Shown: piece by piece, positions 7,762 through 14,735 of the stretch
Layout of the letters: each line of letters begins with the position of its first letter
How positions within the stretch are numbered: the first letter of the stretch is position 1
NCBI GenBank assembly: GCA_024256245.1
Contig: JAKLZD010000149.1
Span: 1 to 22,038, forward strand
From: Candidatus Methylarchaceae archaeon HK01M
Lineage (GTDB): Archaea > Thermoproteota > Nitrososphaeria > Nitrososphaerales > JACAEJ01
Reading direction: 5' to 3'
Length of the DNA stretch: 22,038 nt
Translations under genes and position numbers: made by a program
Notes under the pieces: model-generated
What the model saw: only the letters and a program-made list of their open reading frames with translations
Told to the model about the DNA's origin: nothing
Databases searched by the model: none

Positions 7762-9054
7762 TTATTCTTTGAACCTTTCCTCCACAGCTATAGCATGGTT
7801 GACAAATCCTTCTCTACGAGCCAATATACTGATGGGCTTCATCATTTTACTTAACCCCCTTTTGGAGCATTTCACTACACTGACCCTTTTTACAAAGTCC
7901 ATCACAGAAAGGTTAGAATAGACCTTCGAAGAACCTCCTGTAGGCAAGATATGATTGGTTCCAACACAGTAGTCGCCAGCTGAGACGGGACTGTAAGAGC
8001 CCAAAAAGATCATCCCAGCCGATCTTATCTTCGCCGTAATCCTATCGAGTTTCTTGGCCACTATCTCTAGGTGCTCAGGAGCGAAATCGTTTACAAAGTT
8101 TACTGCCTCATCCATATCATCGCAGATTATCATAAAACCACTGTCAAGAGCTTTTGTAACTATCTCTGCCCTTGCCGTCTTTTTTGACATCTTTTCCAAC
8201 TCAGAGATGACATGATCTGCCAGCCCTTTCGATGTCGTAACCAACCCACAAACGCTTTCTGGTGAGTGCTCAGCTTGGGATAACAGATCGAGGGCGATAA
8301 AGTGTGGGTTCGCCGAATCGTCCGCCAATATCAGTATCTCGCTTGGACCTGCTGGTATGTCCACTGCGACGTCTTTAGATACCAGTATCTTGGCAGTAGT
8401 GACGTATCTGTTTCCCGCACCCACAACTTTTTTGACAGGCTTTATGCTCTCGACCCCGTAAGCCAGAGCTGCTATAGCGTGAGCCCCTCCAATCTTATAT
8501 ATCTCATCTACTTCACAGATATCTGAAGCCACAAGCAGAATCGGATCGAGCCTGTAATCGCTCATGGGTGGTGAGCAGACTACGATGCGTGGAACTTTTG
8601 CAACCTTCGCTGGAATTACTGTCATTAGCAGGCTACTTGGATAGGGCAAATGCCCGCCAGGAACGTAGCAACCAACGCTCTCAATGGGGAGGGTTAGATT
8701 GTTTACTTTGACACCTTTTCCTTTGTCATACCATCTGAATTTCAACCTTTTAAGGAGAGACTTTTGAAAACTCTCTATCCTCTTCTTTGAGAATTTTAAA
8801 GCTGAAATCTCATCTTTAGTCACGCTCTCATAGGCCTTATCGATCTCTTCTCTATCAACAATGAAATTTTTAATATCTACCTTGACACCATCGTATTTCC
8901 TGACGAAATCGACCAAAGCTTTATCACCTTTCTTCTTGACGCCATCTATTATGATCTTTACATAACCCTCAAGCTCACCGACCCACTTTGGTGAAGAGTA
9001 CGATCTCTCCTCAAGGAGTTGAGAAGGTATCTCTGAAGCATTCCATACCCTTAT
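7762..9054 (-). CDS. hisD: Histidinol dehydrogenase (HisD), apparent ATA start
   Basis: Zinc and NAD-dependent oxidation of histidinol to histidine, the last step of the pathway. Conserved parts are GPSEILILAD, LLSQAEH (zinc ligands Gln and His), FAPEHLE, SAGDYCVGTNHILPT (Asp ligand), LSVMDFVKR and EGFVNHA (His ligand). The first in-frame conventional start (TTG at 8916) gives only 384 residues and cuts into the conserved GDKALVDF helix. Reading further upstream gives RVWNASEIPSQLLEERS, which looks like the normal N-terminus. The only plausible start is ATA at 9052-9054, which gives 430 residues, the usual family length. That ATA overlaps the hisG stop as ATAA, and GGTGATC lies 4 nt upstream. 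Either AUA initiates, or an ATG was lost by mutation or sequencing error. Confidence 0.9.
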   Translation of the reverse strand: MRVWNASEIPSQLLEERSYSSPKWVGELEGYVKIIIDGVKKKGDKALVDFVRKYDGVKVDIKNFIVDREEIDKAYESVTKDEISALKFSKKRIESFQKSLLKRLKFRWYDKGKGVKVNNLTLPIESVGCYVPGGHLPYPSSLLMTVIPAKVAKVPRIVVCSPPMSDYRLDPILLVASDICEVDEIYKIGGAHAIAALAYGVESIKPVKKVVGAGNRYVTTAKILVSKDVAVDIPAGPSEILILADDSANPHFIALDLLSQAEHSPESVCGLVTTSKGLADHVISELEKMSKKTARAEIVTKALDSGFMIICDDMDEAVNFVNDFAPEHLEIVAKKLDRITAKIRSAGMIFLGSYSPVSAGDYCVGTNHILPTGGSSKVYSNLSVMDFVKRVSVVKCSKRGLSKMMKPISILARREGFVNHAIAVEERFKE

Positions 9055-10040
9055 GGCAGATCACCCTTCTTTCCACCTAAGACTTCATCGAGAGAGAGAA
9101 CCTGCCTTGGCTCATAGACTACAAGTCCTTGGGCCAATCTTCTCAACTTTGGCAGAAGCTCGATGAAGACTTCTTTCTCTATTACAGTATTCACGGAATA
9201 CCAGCCTTTTTCTGAAAGGGACGATATAGTAGGCTTCTTAAGAGCTGGAAGTTGCTTTAGCAACTTCGGCAAGTTAGTTTCACTCACATTTACAAATATA
9301 TGTAGCCTCTTTCTACCATCGACAACTCCCTTGAGCAACGTCAATATATCGTATATCTTTTCTTTTTTTTCAGGGTCTTTTAAAGCATCTTTATTAGCTA
9401 TCAGATGTGCTGTAGACCTATCTACAATATCGATTATCTTAAGATCGTTCTGATCAAGGGTTGTACCAGTCTCTGTCACATCTACTATAGCATCAGCGGT
9501 TTCTGGTGGTTTTGCTTCTGTAGCTCCAAAGGATAGAAAGACACTCACTTTGGGGTTGTTGCCTATCCTCCACCAAGGGGTTATGACCAAAGGGGCTAGA
9601 TGCCCATAATATTGTTTGTAATTAGTATTGGATTTTAGGTATGAAACAGTAGTGTTAAGGTACTCTGTGGAGATCCTCAACTCTTTCTTCTCTTTCCAAA
9701 AGTTTTCAACAAGTTGAGAGAGAGAGTTTATGGTTATCCAAGGCTTAGGTATGGCCATCACTATATTAATGGCACCGTATTCTAGGTCTAGAAGAACTTC
9801 GACATCAGAATCGGTCTCCTTTATCCAGTCCATCCCAGTTATTCCTATGTCATGTAATCCTTCTGCCACGTAGATTGGTATCTCCTGTGGTCTCAATATC
9901 CTTGGCTCTAACTTAGGATCGTTTATAGTTGGACGGTATGTACGTTCTTGCCCTGATAACTTATATCCAGCCCTACCAAGAATCTCAAAAGTAGCACTCT
10001 CAAGAGAACCTTTGGGCAGAGCGAACTTAACTTTTTTCAA
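9051..10040 (-). CDS. hisG: ATP phosphoribosyltransferase, long form (HisG)
   Basis: First committed enzyme of histidine synthesis, joining ATP and PRPP. The 329 residues place it with the long, HisZ-independent form: two catalytic domains followed by a C-terminal ACT-like regulatory domain (about residues 240-315, beginning KGVVDGRKRLHIFVNV) where histidine feedback is expected. ALPKGSL (8-14) opens the protein. ADAIVDVTETGTTL (183-196) carries the PRPP-binding loop, and GITGMDW sits in the first domain. The start is TTG, giving MKKVKFALPKG. The nearby ATG at 10045-10043 is out of frame and runs straight into a stop. A GGGG 6 nt upstream supports the TTG. First gene of the operon. Confidence 0.95.
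   Translation of the reverse strand: MKKVKFALPKGSLESATFEILGRAGYKLSGQERTYRPTINDPKLEPRILRPQEIPIYVAEGLHDIGITGMDWIKETDSDVEVLLDLEYGAINIVMAIPKPWITINSLSQLVENFWKEKKELRISTEYLNTTVSYLKSNTNYKQYYGHLAPLVITPWWRIGNNPKVSVFLSFGATEAKPPETADAIVDVTETGTTLDQNDLKIIDIVDRSTAHLIANKDALKDPEKKEKIYDILTLLKGVVDGRKRLHIFVNVSETNLPKLLKQLPALKKPTISSLSEKGWYSVNTVIEKEVFIELLPKLRRLAQGLVVYEPRQVLSLDEVLGGKKGDLP
9059..9065 (-). promoter_or_regulatory. Strong Shine-Dalgarno that decides the hisD start
   Basis: The minus strand carries GGTGATC, a 7-nt match to the complement of the archaeal 16S 3' end, ending 4 nt before the ATA codon at 9052-9054. It lies inside the end of hisG and has no other start codon at suitable distance in the hisD frame. 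It is therefore evidence that hisD translation begins at the ATA. Confidence 0.6.
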
Positions 10041-10079
10041 TTCATACCCCTTTGATACGGAGAAAGATACTTAGAAGAC

Positions 10080-10092
10080 CTTTTATAAAGTG
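10080..10092 (-). promoter_or_regulatory. Proximal promoter (TATA box) of the his operon
   Basis: The minus strand reads CACTTTATAAAAGG here, a close match to the archaeal TATA box. A start site about 25 nt downstream would lie near 10057, leaving a leader of about 17 nt with an SD-like GGGG before the hisG TTG. It drives the whole minus-strand his cluster if transcription is continuous. Confidence 0.6.
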
Positions 10093-10184
10093 TTTTAGTT
10101 CGAGGATCATCCCTAAAAGAGGCATAAAGGCAGCCGTTTATGAACTCGATCCCCCACTTTTACCACTCGGAACTATGAACTATT

Positions 10185-10203
10185 GATTTTTATATATAAA
10201 TAT
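10185..10203 (-). promoter_or_regulatory. Distal TATA-like element upstream of hisG
   Basis: A very AT-rich TATTTATATATAAAAATC on the minus strand, 24 nt after the end of the zinc-ribbon gene. A start about 27 nt downstream would fall near 10166 and would give a leader of about 125 nt before hisG. Whether it works as a second his promoter is unknown. Confidence 0.35.
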
Positions 10204-10226
10204 GTTGCACTTGTTAAGCGAACCAT

Positions 10227-10436
10227 CTAAGCATCTTCTTGCTCAGCATGCTCTACATATACTGGACCTTGATAGCTACAAGCTTTGCACCTGTACTCCT
10301 GTGGTATTAGCCATCCCCAAAAAGGTGGAGCCATCTCAAGGTTACCTAGGCAAATGGGACAGACCTTTTTTCGCTTTATTGAAGTGTGGCGTAAAACAAA
10401 TTTCAGCTTCTTATCTTCGGCCTTATCCTCTGACAA
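10227..10436 (-). CDS. Small zinc-ribbon protein downstream of aIF1
   Basis: A 69-residue protein of unknown function. The visible pattern is CPIC (26-29) and CKAC (50-53) with a 20-residue loop containing APPFWGWLIPQEY, a classical two-knuckle zinc ribbon. The N-terminus is charged (EDKAEDKKLK). No signal peptide or membrane segment is seen. It begins 16 nt after the aIF1 stop with a TTG start; no ATG is in frame before the zinc ribbon, and the exact start is uncertain. Co-transcription with aIF1 suggests a role around translation or RNA, but that is inference. Confidence 0.7.
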   Translation of the reverse strand: MSEDKAEDKKLKFVLRHTSIKRKKVCPICLGNLEMAPPFWGWLIPQEYRCKACSYQGPVYVEHAEQEDA

Positions 10437-10452
10437 AAAGGTTCGCCTTATT

Positions 10453-10758
10453 TTACTGGACTTCTATCGAAGATTCGTTAAAGCCTAGATCGACAAGCTC
10501 TCCTTTGATCATGTCTCTATGGTCTCCCTGCAATAATATATAGCCATCCTTTGCAGTTCCACCACAGGCTAGCTTGCTTTTCAACTTTTGAGCTATTTTA
10601 GGTAGATCGGTTCGCTTTGGGTTCAGCCCTTCGATCATGGTTGTAGGTTTCTTAAACCTTCTCATCTCAAGGCGGACAACGATCCGTATCTCCTCCTTTT
10701 CCAGCTCCTCACAAACGCAGAGATCTTGGGGCAGACCGCATTTTTTGCATACACTCAT
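10453..10758 (-). CDS. Translation initiation factor aIF1 (SUI1)
   Basis: Archaeal homologue of eIF1, which binds the small ribosomal subunit and controls start-codon selection. With the ATG at 10758 it has 101 residues, the family length; an upstream in-frame TTG at 10767 would add only three residues. An N-terminal Cys cluster (CKKCGLPQDLCVC, residues 4-16) is followed by the SUI1 domain, with RLEMRRFKKPTTMIEGL, KLKSKLACGGTAKDG and LLQGDHRDMI, the core RNA-contact elements. It heads a two-gene unit with a zinc-ribbon protein. An AT-rich stretch GTTAAATAA at about 10785-10795 could be its TATA box. Confidence 0.94.
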   Translation of the reverse strand: MSVCKKCGLPQDLCVCEELEKEEIRIVVRLEMRRFKKPTTMIEGLNPKRTDLPKIAQKLKSKLACGGTAKDGYILLQGDHRDMIKGELVDLGFNESSIEVQ

Positions 10759-10907
10759 GAAATGCAATAATGATCCTTATTTGCCATTATTTAACTTTTC
10801 CCTTAATACTCTTAGTAATTTTTTACTTTCTCGATACAAAAATAAGATGGTAGATTAGATATCGAAATACATCTTTAATTTATCCTTGCTTTTTTATTTG
10901 AAAAACT

Positions 10908-12239
10908 TCATGATTCAGGAAAATATTTCTTGACCTGTTCTTCCATCTCCTTTTCGGAAATGGCGGTCATCCTGCCTTTTGAGTATTGCTTTTCAACCCA
11001 TTCACAGATTTCCCTCACCTTTTTGTCGTTTTTGTTGATCCTTTTGTCGCCATTTAGTTTAAGGTATTGATTGATCCAAAATGTTATGCCAGCCGCTCCA
11101 GAGTATGGTGTAATAGCTATTGTGGGCGGTCTGTTCAAAATTTTCTCGGTATCAAAAGGTAGGTATATCTCCGGATCTTTGAGTATCCCATCAGCATGAA
11201 CTCCTGCACGTGTTACAGTAAAATTCTTTCCCACAAGAGGGTAATAAGGGGGGGTATCGTATCCAATGCTCTCATAAAAATCTGCTATTTCGCTTATAAC
11301 CCTTGTATCCATGCCATTGCTCTTACCCTTTAACTGTATATACTCCACCACCATCGCCTCAAGAGGTGTATTTCCAGCCCTTTCACCAATCGAGAGCAGG
11401 GTACAGTTGACGTAAGTACAACCGTACATCCAAGCAGTAGTCGCATTGACCACTCCTTTATGGAAGTCATTGTGCCCGTGGAATTCCAATCTATCGCGAG
11501 GTAACCCAGCATCATGAATGAGGCCATATATCATCTTCGGGATACTCCTTGGGAGAGCTGCTCCAGGGAAGGGCAGACCGAGACCCAAGGTATCACTGAG
11601 GCGTACCCTTATGGGGAGGTTGTACTTTTCCTCAAGTCGTATAAGACGTTTTACAAAGGGAATGACAGTACCATAAAAATCGGCCCTTGTGATATCTTCT
11701 AAGTGGCAACGTACGGATATACCTGACTTGAGGGCCTCTTCACATATTTCGAGGTACTTCTCTATAACTTGGCTTCGGCTAAGACCGAACTTATAAAGGA
11801 TATGGTAATCGGAGATTGAAGTAAGTATGCCTGTTTCTTCGAAATTCATATACTTGATCAGTTGAAGATCGCTCTTTTTTGCTCTCATCCAACCTGTAAC
11901 CTTTGGGAATTCGTAACCTCTTTCCCTGACCCTTTTAATTGCTTCTCTATCCCTCTTTGTATAAGGGAAGAATTCGCTCCATCTTATGATGCCTTTTGGG
12001 CCCCCAAGTTTATGTAGAAGGTCGAAGAGATTTACCATCTGATCTGTTGTATAGGGCTCCCTAGCCTGTTGGCCATCCCTGAAAGTAGTATCCGTGATGT
12101 AGATTTCGTCGGGCAAGTCCATGGGTACAGTGTTAGAAGTCCATGCTATCCTAGGGATATCACTATTTGGGAAAATATCCTTGTATAACTCTATCTTGTC
12201 CTCTATTTTGATGTCTGATGAAGATTCCGTTTCATGCAT
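10908..12239 (-). CDS. (Re)-citrate synthase-like / homocitrate synthase-family enzyme
   Basis: A 443-residue member of the acyl-CoA condensing DRE-TIM metallolyases (isopropylmalate, homocitrate and Re-citrate synthases). The signature ITDTTFRDGQQAREPY (48-63) holds the catalytic Arg54 and metal-binding Asp55. HGHNDFHKG (254-262) holds the metal-binding histidines. SDTLGLG (215-221), SIGERAGNT (283-291) and RAGVHADGIL (344-353) complete the active site. The C-terminal LeuA allosteric domain is absent. The DxTFRDGQQA form, the ICEWVEKQY tail region, and HLEDITRADFYG (179-190) resemble, from memory, the Re-citrate synthase of Clostridium kluyveri more than LeuA, CimA or NifV. Product citrate would feed glutamate synthesis. 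Homocitrate synthase or isopropylmalate synthase activity cannot be excluded. Single-gene unit with its own promoter. Confidence 0.78.
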   Translation of the reverse strand: MHETESSSDIKIEDKIELYKDIFPNSDIPRIAWTSNTVPMDLPDEIYITDTTFRDGQQAREPYTTDQMVNLFDLLHKLGGPKGIIRWSEFFPYTKRDREAIKRVRERGYEFPKVTGWMRAKKSDLQLIKYMNFEETGILTSISDYHILYKFGLSRSQVIEKYLEICEEALKSGISVRCHLEDITRADFYGTVIPFVKRLIRLEEKYNLPIRVRLSDTLGLGLPFPGAALPRSIPKMIYGLIHDAGLPRDRLEFHGHNDFHKGVVNATTAWMYGCTYVNCTLLSIGERAGNTPLEAMVVEYIQLKGKSNGMDTRVISEIADFYESIGYDTPPYYPLVGKNFTVTRAGVHADGILKDPEIYLPFDTEKILNRPPTIAITPYSGAAGITFWINQYLKLNGDKRINKNDKKVREICEWVEKQYSKGRMTAISEKEMEEQVKKYFPES

Positions 12240-12287
12240 AAGGTTTTCGGGTCTAAAGTAAGAAATGAACTAGGCTAAATATCTTTT

Positions 12288-12300
12288 CATATATATTTAT
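12288..12300 (-). promoter_or_regulatory. TATA box of the citrate synthase-like gene
   Basis: The minus strand reads ATAAATATATATG, about 50-60 nt before the ATG. A start near 12265 gives a leader of about 25 nt. The spacing and sequence are good for an archaeal promoter. Confidence 0.5.
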
Positions 12301-12548
12301 TCTTTAAAATTTATTGGCTCATTTTTCTAGTCTTTTGAGACCTAAATGAATTCAAAGTCATTGATGGATATGGTTAATAAAGTACACAAGCTTAGTAACC
12401 AGATAAGTTCTGCTGAGAATGTGAAGAGGAGTTAGTACAGATTTATTACTACACTAAGAAGAGCAAGAATAAGAAAGATTGAAAGTATTTTAAATAATTA
12501 AAGTTTAAATCGGTCTTTTGAACTATTAATTATGTCTAGGTGTTTTAA

Positions 12549-12668
12549 GGTTGGATTGGGTTTGACGCTTTATGGCTGATAGTTGCCTTCCTCTTGATAG
12601 TGGACATAAGCCTAGACCTCATCGGAAAGTTCAAAGAATGGAAAGATAGACGTAATAAAGAACCTTAA
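12549..12668 (+). pseudogene. Possible remnant of a small membrane protein
   Basis: This open frame of 39 codons encodes a hydrophobic segment (LWLIVAFLLIVDISLDLIG) followed by a basic tail KFKEWKDRRNKEP and a stop, which looks like a single-pass membrane protein. There is no ATG, GTG or TTG before the hydrophobic run. An ATG at 12532 in another frame leads into it if one frameshift near 12549-12570 is allowed. It may be a degraded gene or chance. Confidence 0.25.
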
Positions 12669-12754
12669 GAAACTATCAATAGTAGGTTCTAATAAAAAGC
12701 AGTTTTCAATTAGACTTAAACACTTTTCATTAGATTTCGGAAAGGGCGTTATAT

Positions 12755-12781
12755 CGTTTGAATTTTTTTAAATTCCAAACG
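12755..12781. repeat. Imperfect inverted repeat
   Basis: CGTTTGAATTT and AAATTCCAAACG are reverse complements except for one extra base, separated by a short T-rich loop. It lies about 150 nt before TyrRS, in a region with no gene ends nearby, so it may be a regulator site or a stem in a transcript. No further support. Confidence 0.4.
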
Positions 12782-12881
12782 GTCAAGGTTTGAAAGGTCG
12801 ATTAGATTAAAAGCTATGGCCTCTCTTTTTCACCTCAAATACTTCTAGGTTTCTACAGGATCGAAAGCAACTTATTTTAAC

Positions 12882-12890
12882 CTTTAAAAG
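12882..12890 (+). promoter_or_regulatory. TATA-like box of the TyrRS gene
   Basis: CTTTAAAAG lies about 43-51 nt before the ATG, predicting a start near 12912 and a leader of about 20 nt. A second AT-rich ATTTTTAAG follows at 12895-12903, so the exact box is unsure. Confidence 0.4.
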
Positions 12891-12932
12891 ATCTATTTTT
12901 AAGATAAGCTGAAGGAAGATTAGGCGCGAGTC

Positions 12933-13994
12933 ATGGATATCGAAGATAAGATCGAACTAATCCTTAGACCACCAACCGAAGAGGTTATTACATTAAAAGA
13001 TCTTAGATCACTGTTAGAAGCTGAGGCGCACCCAAAACACTACATAGGGTTTGAGATATCGGGACTTATGCACCTCGGCACATTGGTGATTTCAGGCTTC
13101 AAGATCAATGATTTTATGAGAGCAGGTATTAGGTGTAGAATCTTTCTGGCCGATTGGCATAGCTACATCAACAACAAGTTTGGTGGGGACTGGGATAAGA
13201 TTAAAATAGCATCACAATACTATAAAGAAGTCTTCAATTTTTTCTGTCCTGGCGTTGAGGTAATCTACGGCTCAGAGCTATACAGTGGAAATGATGATTA
13301 CTGGAAGAATCTGGTGAAGTTCTCGAAGCATATAACATTGGCAAGAAACACTCGATGTCTGACGATAATGGGAAGAAGCAAGAAGGATAGACTCGATTTT
13401 GCCCAATACCTTTATCCGCCCATGCAGTCTATAGACATAAAAGCCCTAAACATAAGCATAGCCCATGCTGGGATAGATCAACGGAAAGTCCACATGCTGG
13501 TTCGAGAAGTGTTCCCAAAATTAAAATGGAAGGTACCAATAGCTATTCACCATGGCTTACTTCCAGGACTATCAGAGCCACACCGTTCTGGTCTAGATGA
13601 AGATTCAAAACTCGATATGTTGTTCTCAAGTAAGATGAGCAAATCTAAGCCTATCACATGTATATTCATCCATGATGATACCGATGAGATCGAAAGGAAA
13701 TTACAAAAGGCATGGTGCCCAGAAGGCGTTACAGACTACAACCCTGTCTTGGAGATAGCGAAGCAGATAATTTTCCATGAATTCAAAGCTTTGGAGATAG
13801 AGAGACCTGCCAAATTTGGGGGGAAGATAACTTTTGAGACTTTCAATGAGCTTGAGAAAGTATACCTTGAGAGAGGGCTCCATCCAGCAGATTTGAAATC
13901 AGGGGTAGCAAGGGCTTTGGATAAGATACTAACTCCTATAAGATCTCATTTCAAGGCTAAGAGTGAATTGTTAGAAGTATTTAAACCTGGGTAG
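12933..13994 (+). CDS. tyrS: Tyrosyl-tRNA synthetase, archaeal type (TyrRS)
   Basis: Class I aminoacyl-tRNA synthetase that charges tRNA-Tyr with tyrosine. The 353 residues are the compact archaeal/eukaryotic form without a C-terminal S4-like domain. The HIGH-like motif is HLGT (47-50), preceded by HYIGFEISG. KMSKS is at 234-238. The tyrosine pocket elements YPPMQSIDI (161-169) and GIDQRKVHML (180-189) are intact. It has an ATG start and stands alone on the plus strand, downstream of the long intergenic region. The related TrpRS and the PylRS group are excluded by the motif spacing and the YxxxQxxD string. Confidence 0.95.
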   Translation: MDIEDKIELILRPPTEEVITLKDLRSLLEAEAHPKHYIGFEISGLMHLGTLVISGFKINDFMRAGIRCRIFLADWHSYINNKFGGDWDKIKIASQYYKEVFNFFCPGVEVIYGSELYSGNDDYWKNLVKFSKHITLARNTRCLTIMGRSKKDRLDFAQYLYPPMQSIDIKALNISIAHAGIDQRKVHMLVREVFPKLKWKVPIAIHHGLLPGLSEPHRSGLDEDSKLDMLFSSKMSKSKPITCIFIHDDTDEIERKLQKAWCPEGVTDYNPVLEIAKQIIFHEFKALEIERPAKFGGKITFETFNELEKVYLERGLHPADLKSGVARALDKILTPIRSHFKAKSELLEVFKPG

Positions 13995-14084
13995 TATAGT
14001 AGACTAACTATTCTTAATTACTTTGTTCCCATATTCATGAATTTTTTTACTGCCTCGGTTTGCCGTCTTATCAAAGATCGATCT

Positions 14085-14657
14085 TCAAACCTTTTCCTGC
14101 TTCTTATATTCTAATCTAAGAAGAAAATAGAAAGTGTATAATGCAATAACTGTTACCACAAGAAACAGCTTTGTGGCAAAGACCAAATTCCAAGGTTTTT
14201 CTGGGTTTGGAAAGGGGTTCTGGAGCAGATCAGGGTTCAACTCACCCACTATTGCCTCTTTTGCCATCAAGGCCCCCCAGATAGTGAAGTTGAAAAGAAC
14301 TTCATAGAAAGCCATGGCTGCCATGAAAAAGGCGATAAATATGCATATCTTTCGAAAGGATCTTGGGAGCCTTAAAATGCGATTTTTGTTAAGTTCAAAG
14401 AAGGAGAACCAGAAAGCTATTATTGAAGCTGCCAACCAAGTCACGGGCTTGGCATAAAAGATTGGTATTAATTCAGGTGGAGGAAACTCCACAGTAACAA
14501 AGGTCTCACCAACAACGTCTACCCCTTGTATAATTGCTACCGCTATTCCATACGTTATGGTTGTAACCATTACAATCACTGAGAGGATAAGGATGATCCT
14601 GTATGCTGTTCTGATCTTCTCATCTTCATTAGAAAGGTCTATCAATTTCAAATCCAT
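14085..14657 (-). CDS. Four-transmembrane hypothetical protein
   Basis: A 190-residue integral membrane protein of unknown family. Hydrophobic stretches lie at about residues 19-42, 70-90, 103-126 and 159-184, with a loop of about 35 residues between the last two that is rich in proline and asparagine (NPDLLQNPFPNPEKPW). A short cytoplasmic-looking N-terminus (MDLKLIDLSNEDEKIR) and a basic C-tail (RLEYKKQEKV) flank them. No catalytic motif or heme ligand pattern is obvious. It is convergent with TyrRS and divergent from the aminotransferase gene. Not recognised; function not assigned. Confidence 0.7.
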   Translation of the reverse strand: MDLKLIDLSNEDEKIRTAYRIILILSVIVMVTTITYGIAVAIIQGVDVVGETFVTVEFPPPELIPIFYAKPVTWLAASIIAFWFSFFELNKNRILRLPRSFRKICIFIAFFMAAMAFYEVLFNFTIWGALMAKEAIVGELNPDLLQNPFPNPEKPWNLVFATKLFLVVTVIALYTFYFLLRLEYKKQEKV

Positions 14658-14735
14658 CGCAACAATACTTTAATTTTCAATCTAAAAAAACTTTGTATTC
14701 GTTTAGTCTCGACTTTATCCACTATAGTTAAGTAG

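Larger units (their letters stand above)
12240..12932. other. Long intergenic region between divergent citrate synthase-like and TyrRS genes
   Basis: About 690 nt without a convincing gene. It holds the two divergent promoters, an imperfect inverted repeat at 12755-12781, and two doubtful short plus-strand ORFs. One, 12346-12501, begins with ATG but is broken by TAG at 12433. The other, 12549-12668, has a hydrophobic stretch but no ATG, GTG or TTG before it. I find no tRNA, rRNA or CRISPR signal. Confidence 0.6.

Noticed and set aside
10202..10543. 113-codon plus-strand open frame with a TATA-like run before it
   Set aside because: It overlaps the zinc-ribbon gene and the end of aIF1 on the other strand; both of those have recognisable cysteine or SUI1 motifs, while this frame has none.
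12433..12435. TAG read as pyrrolysine
   Set aside because: The window has no pylS, pylT or methylamine methyltransferase, and the frame is short. A nonsense mutation or chance is simpler.
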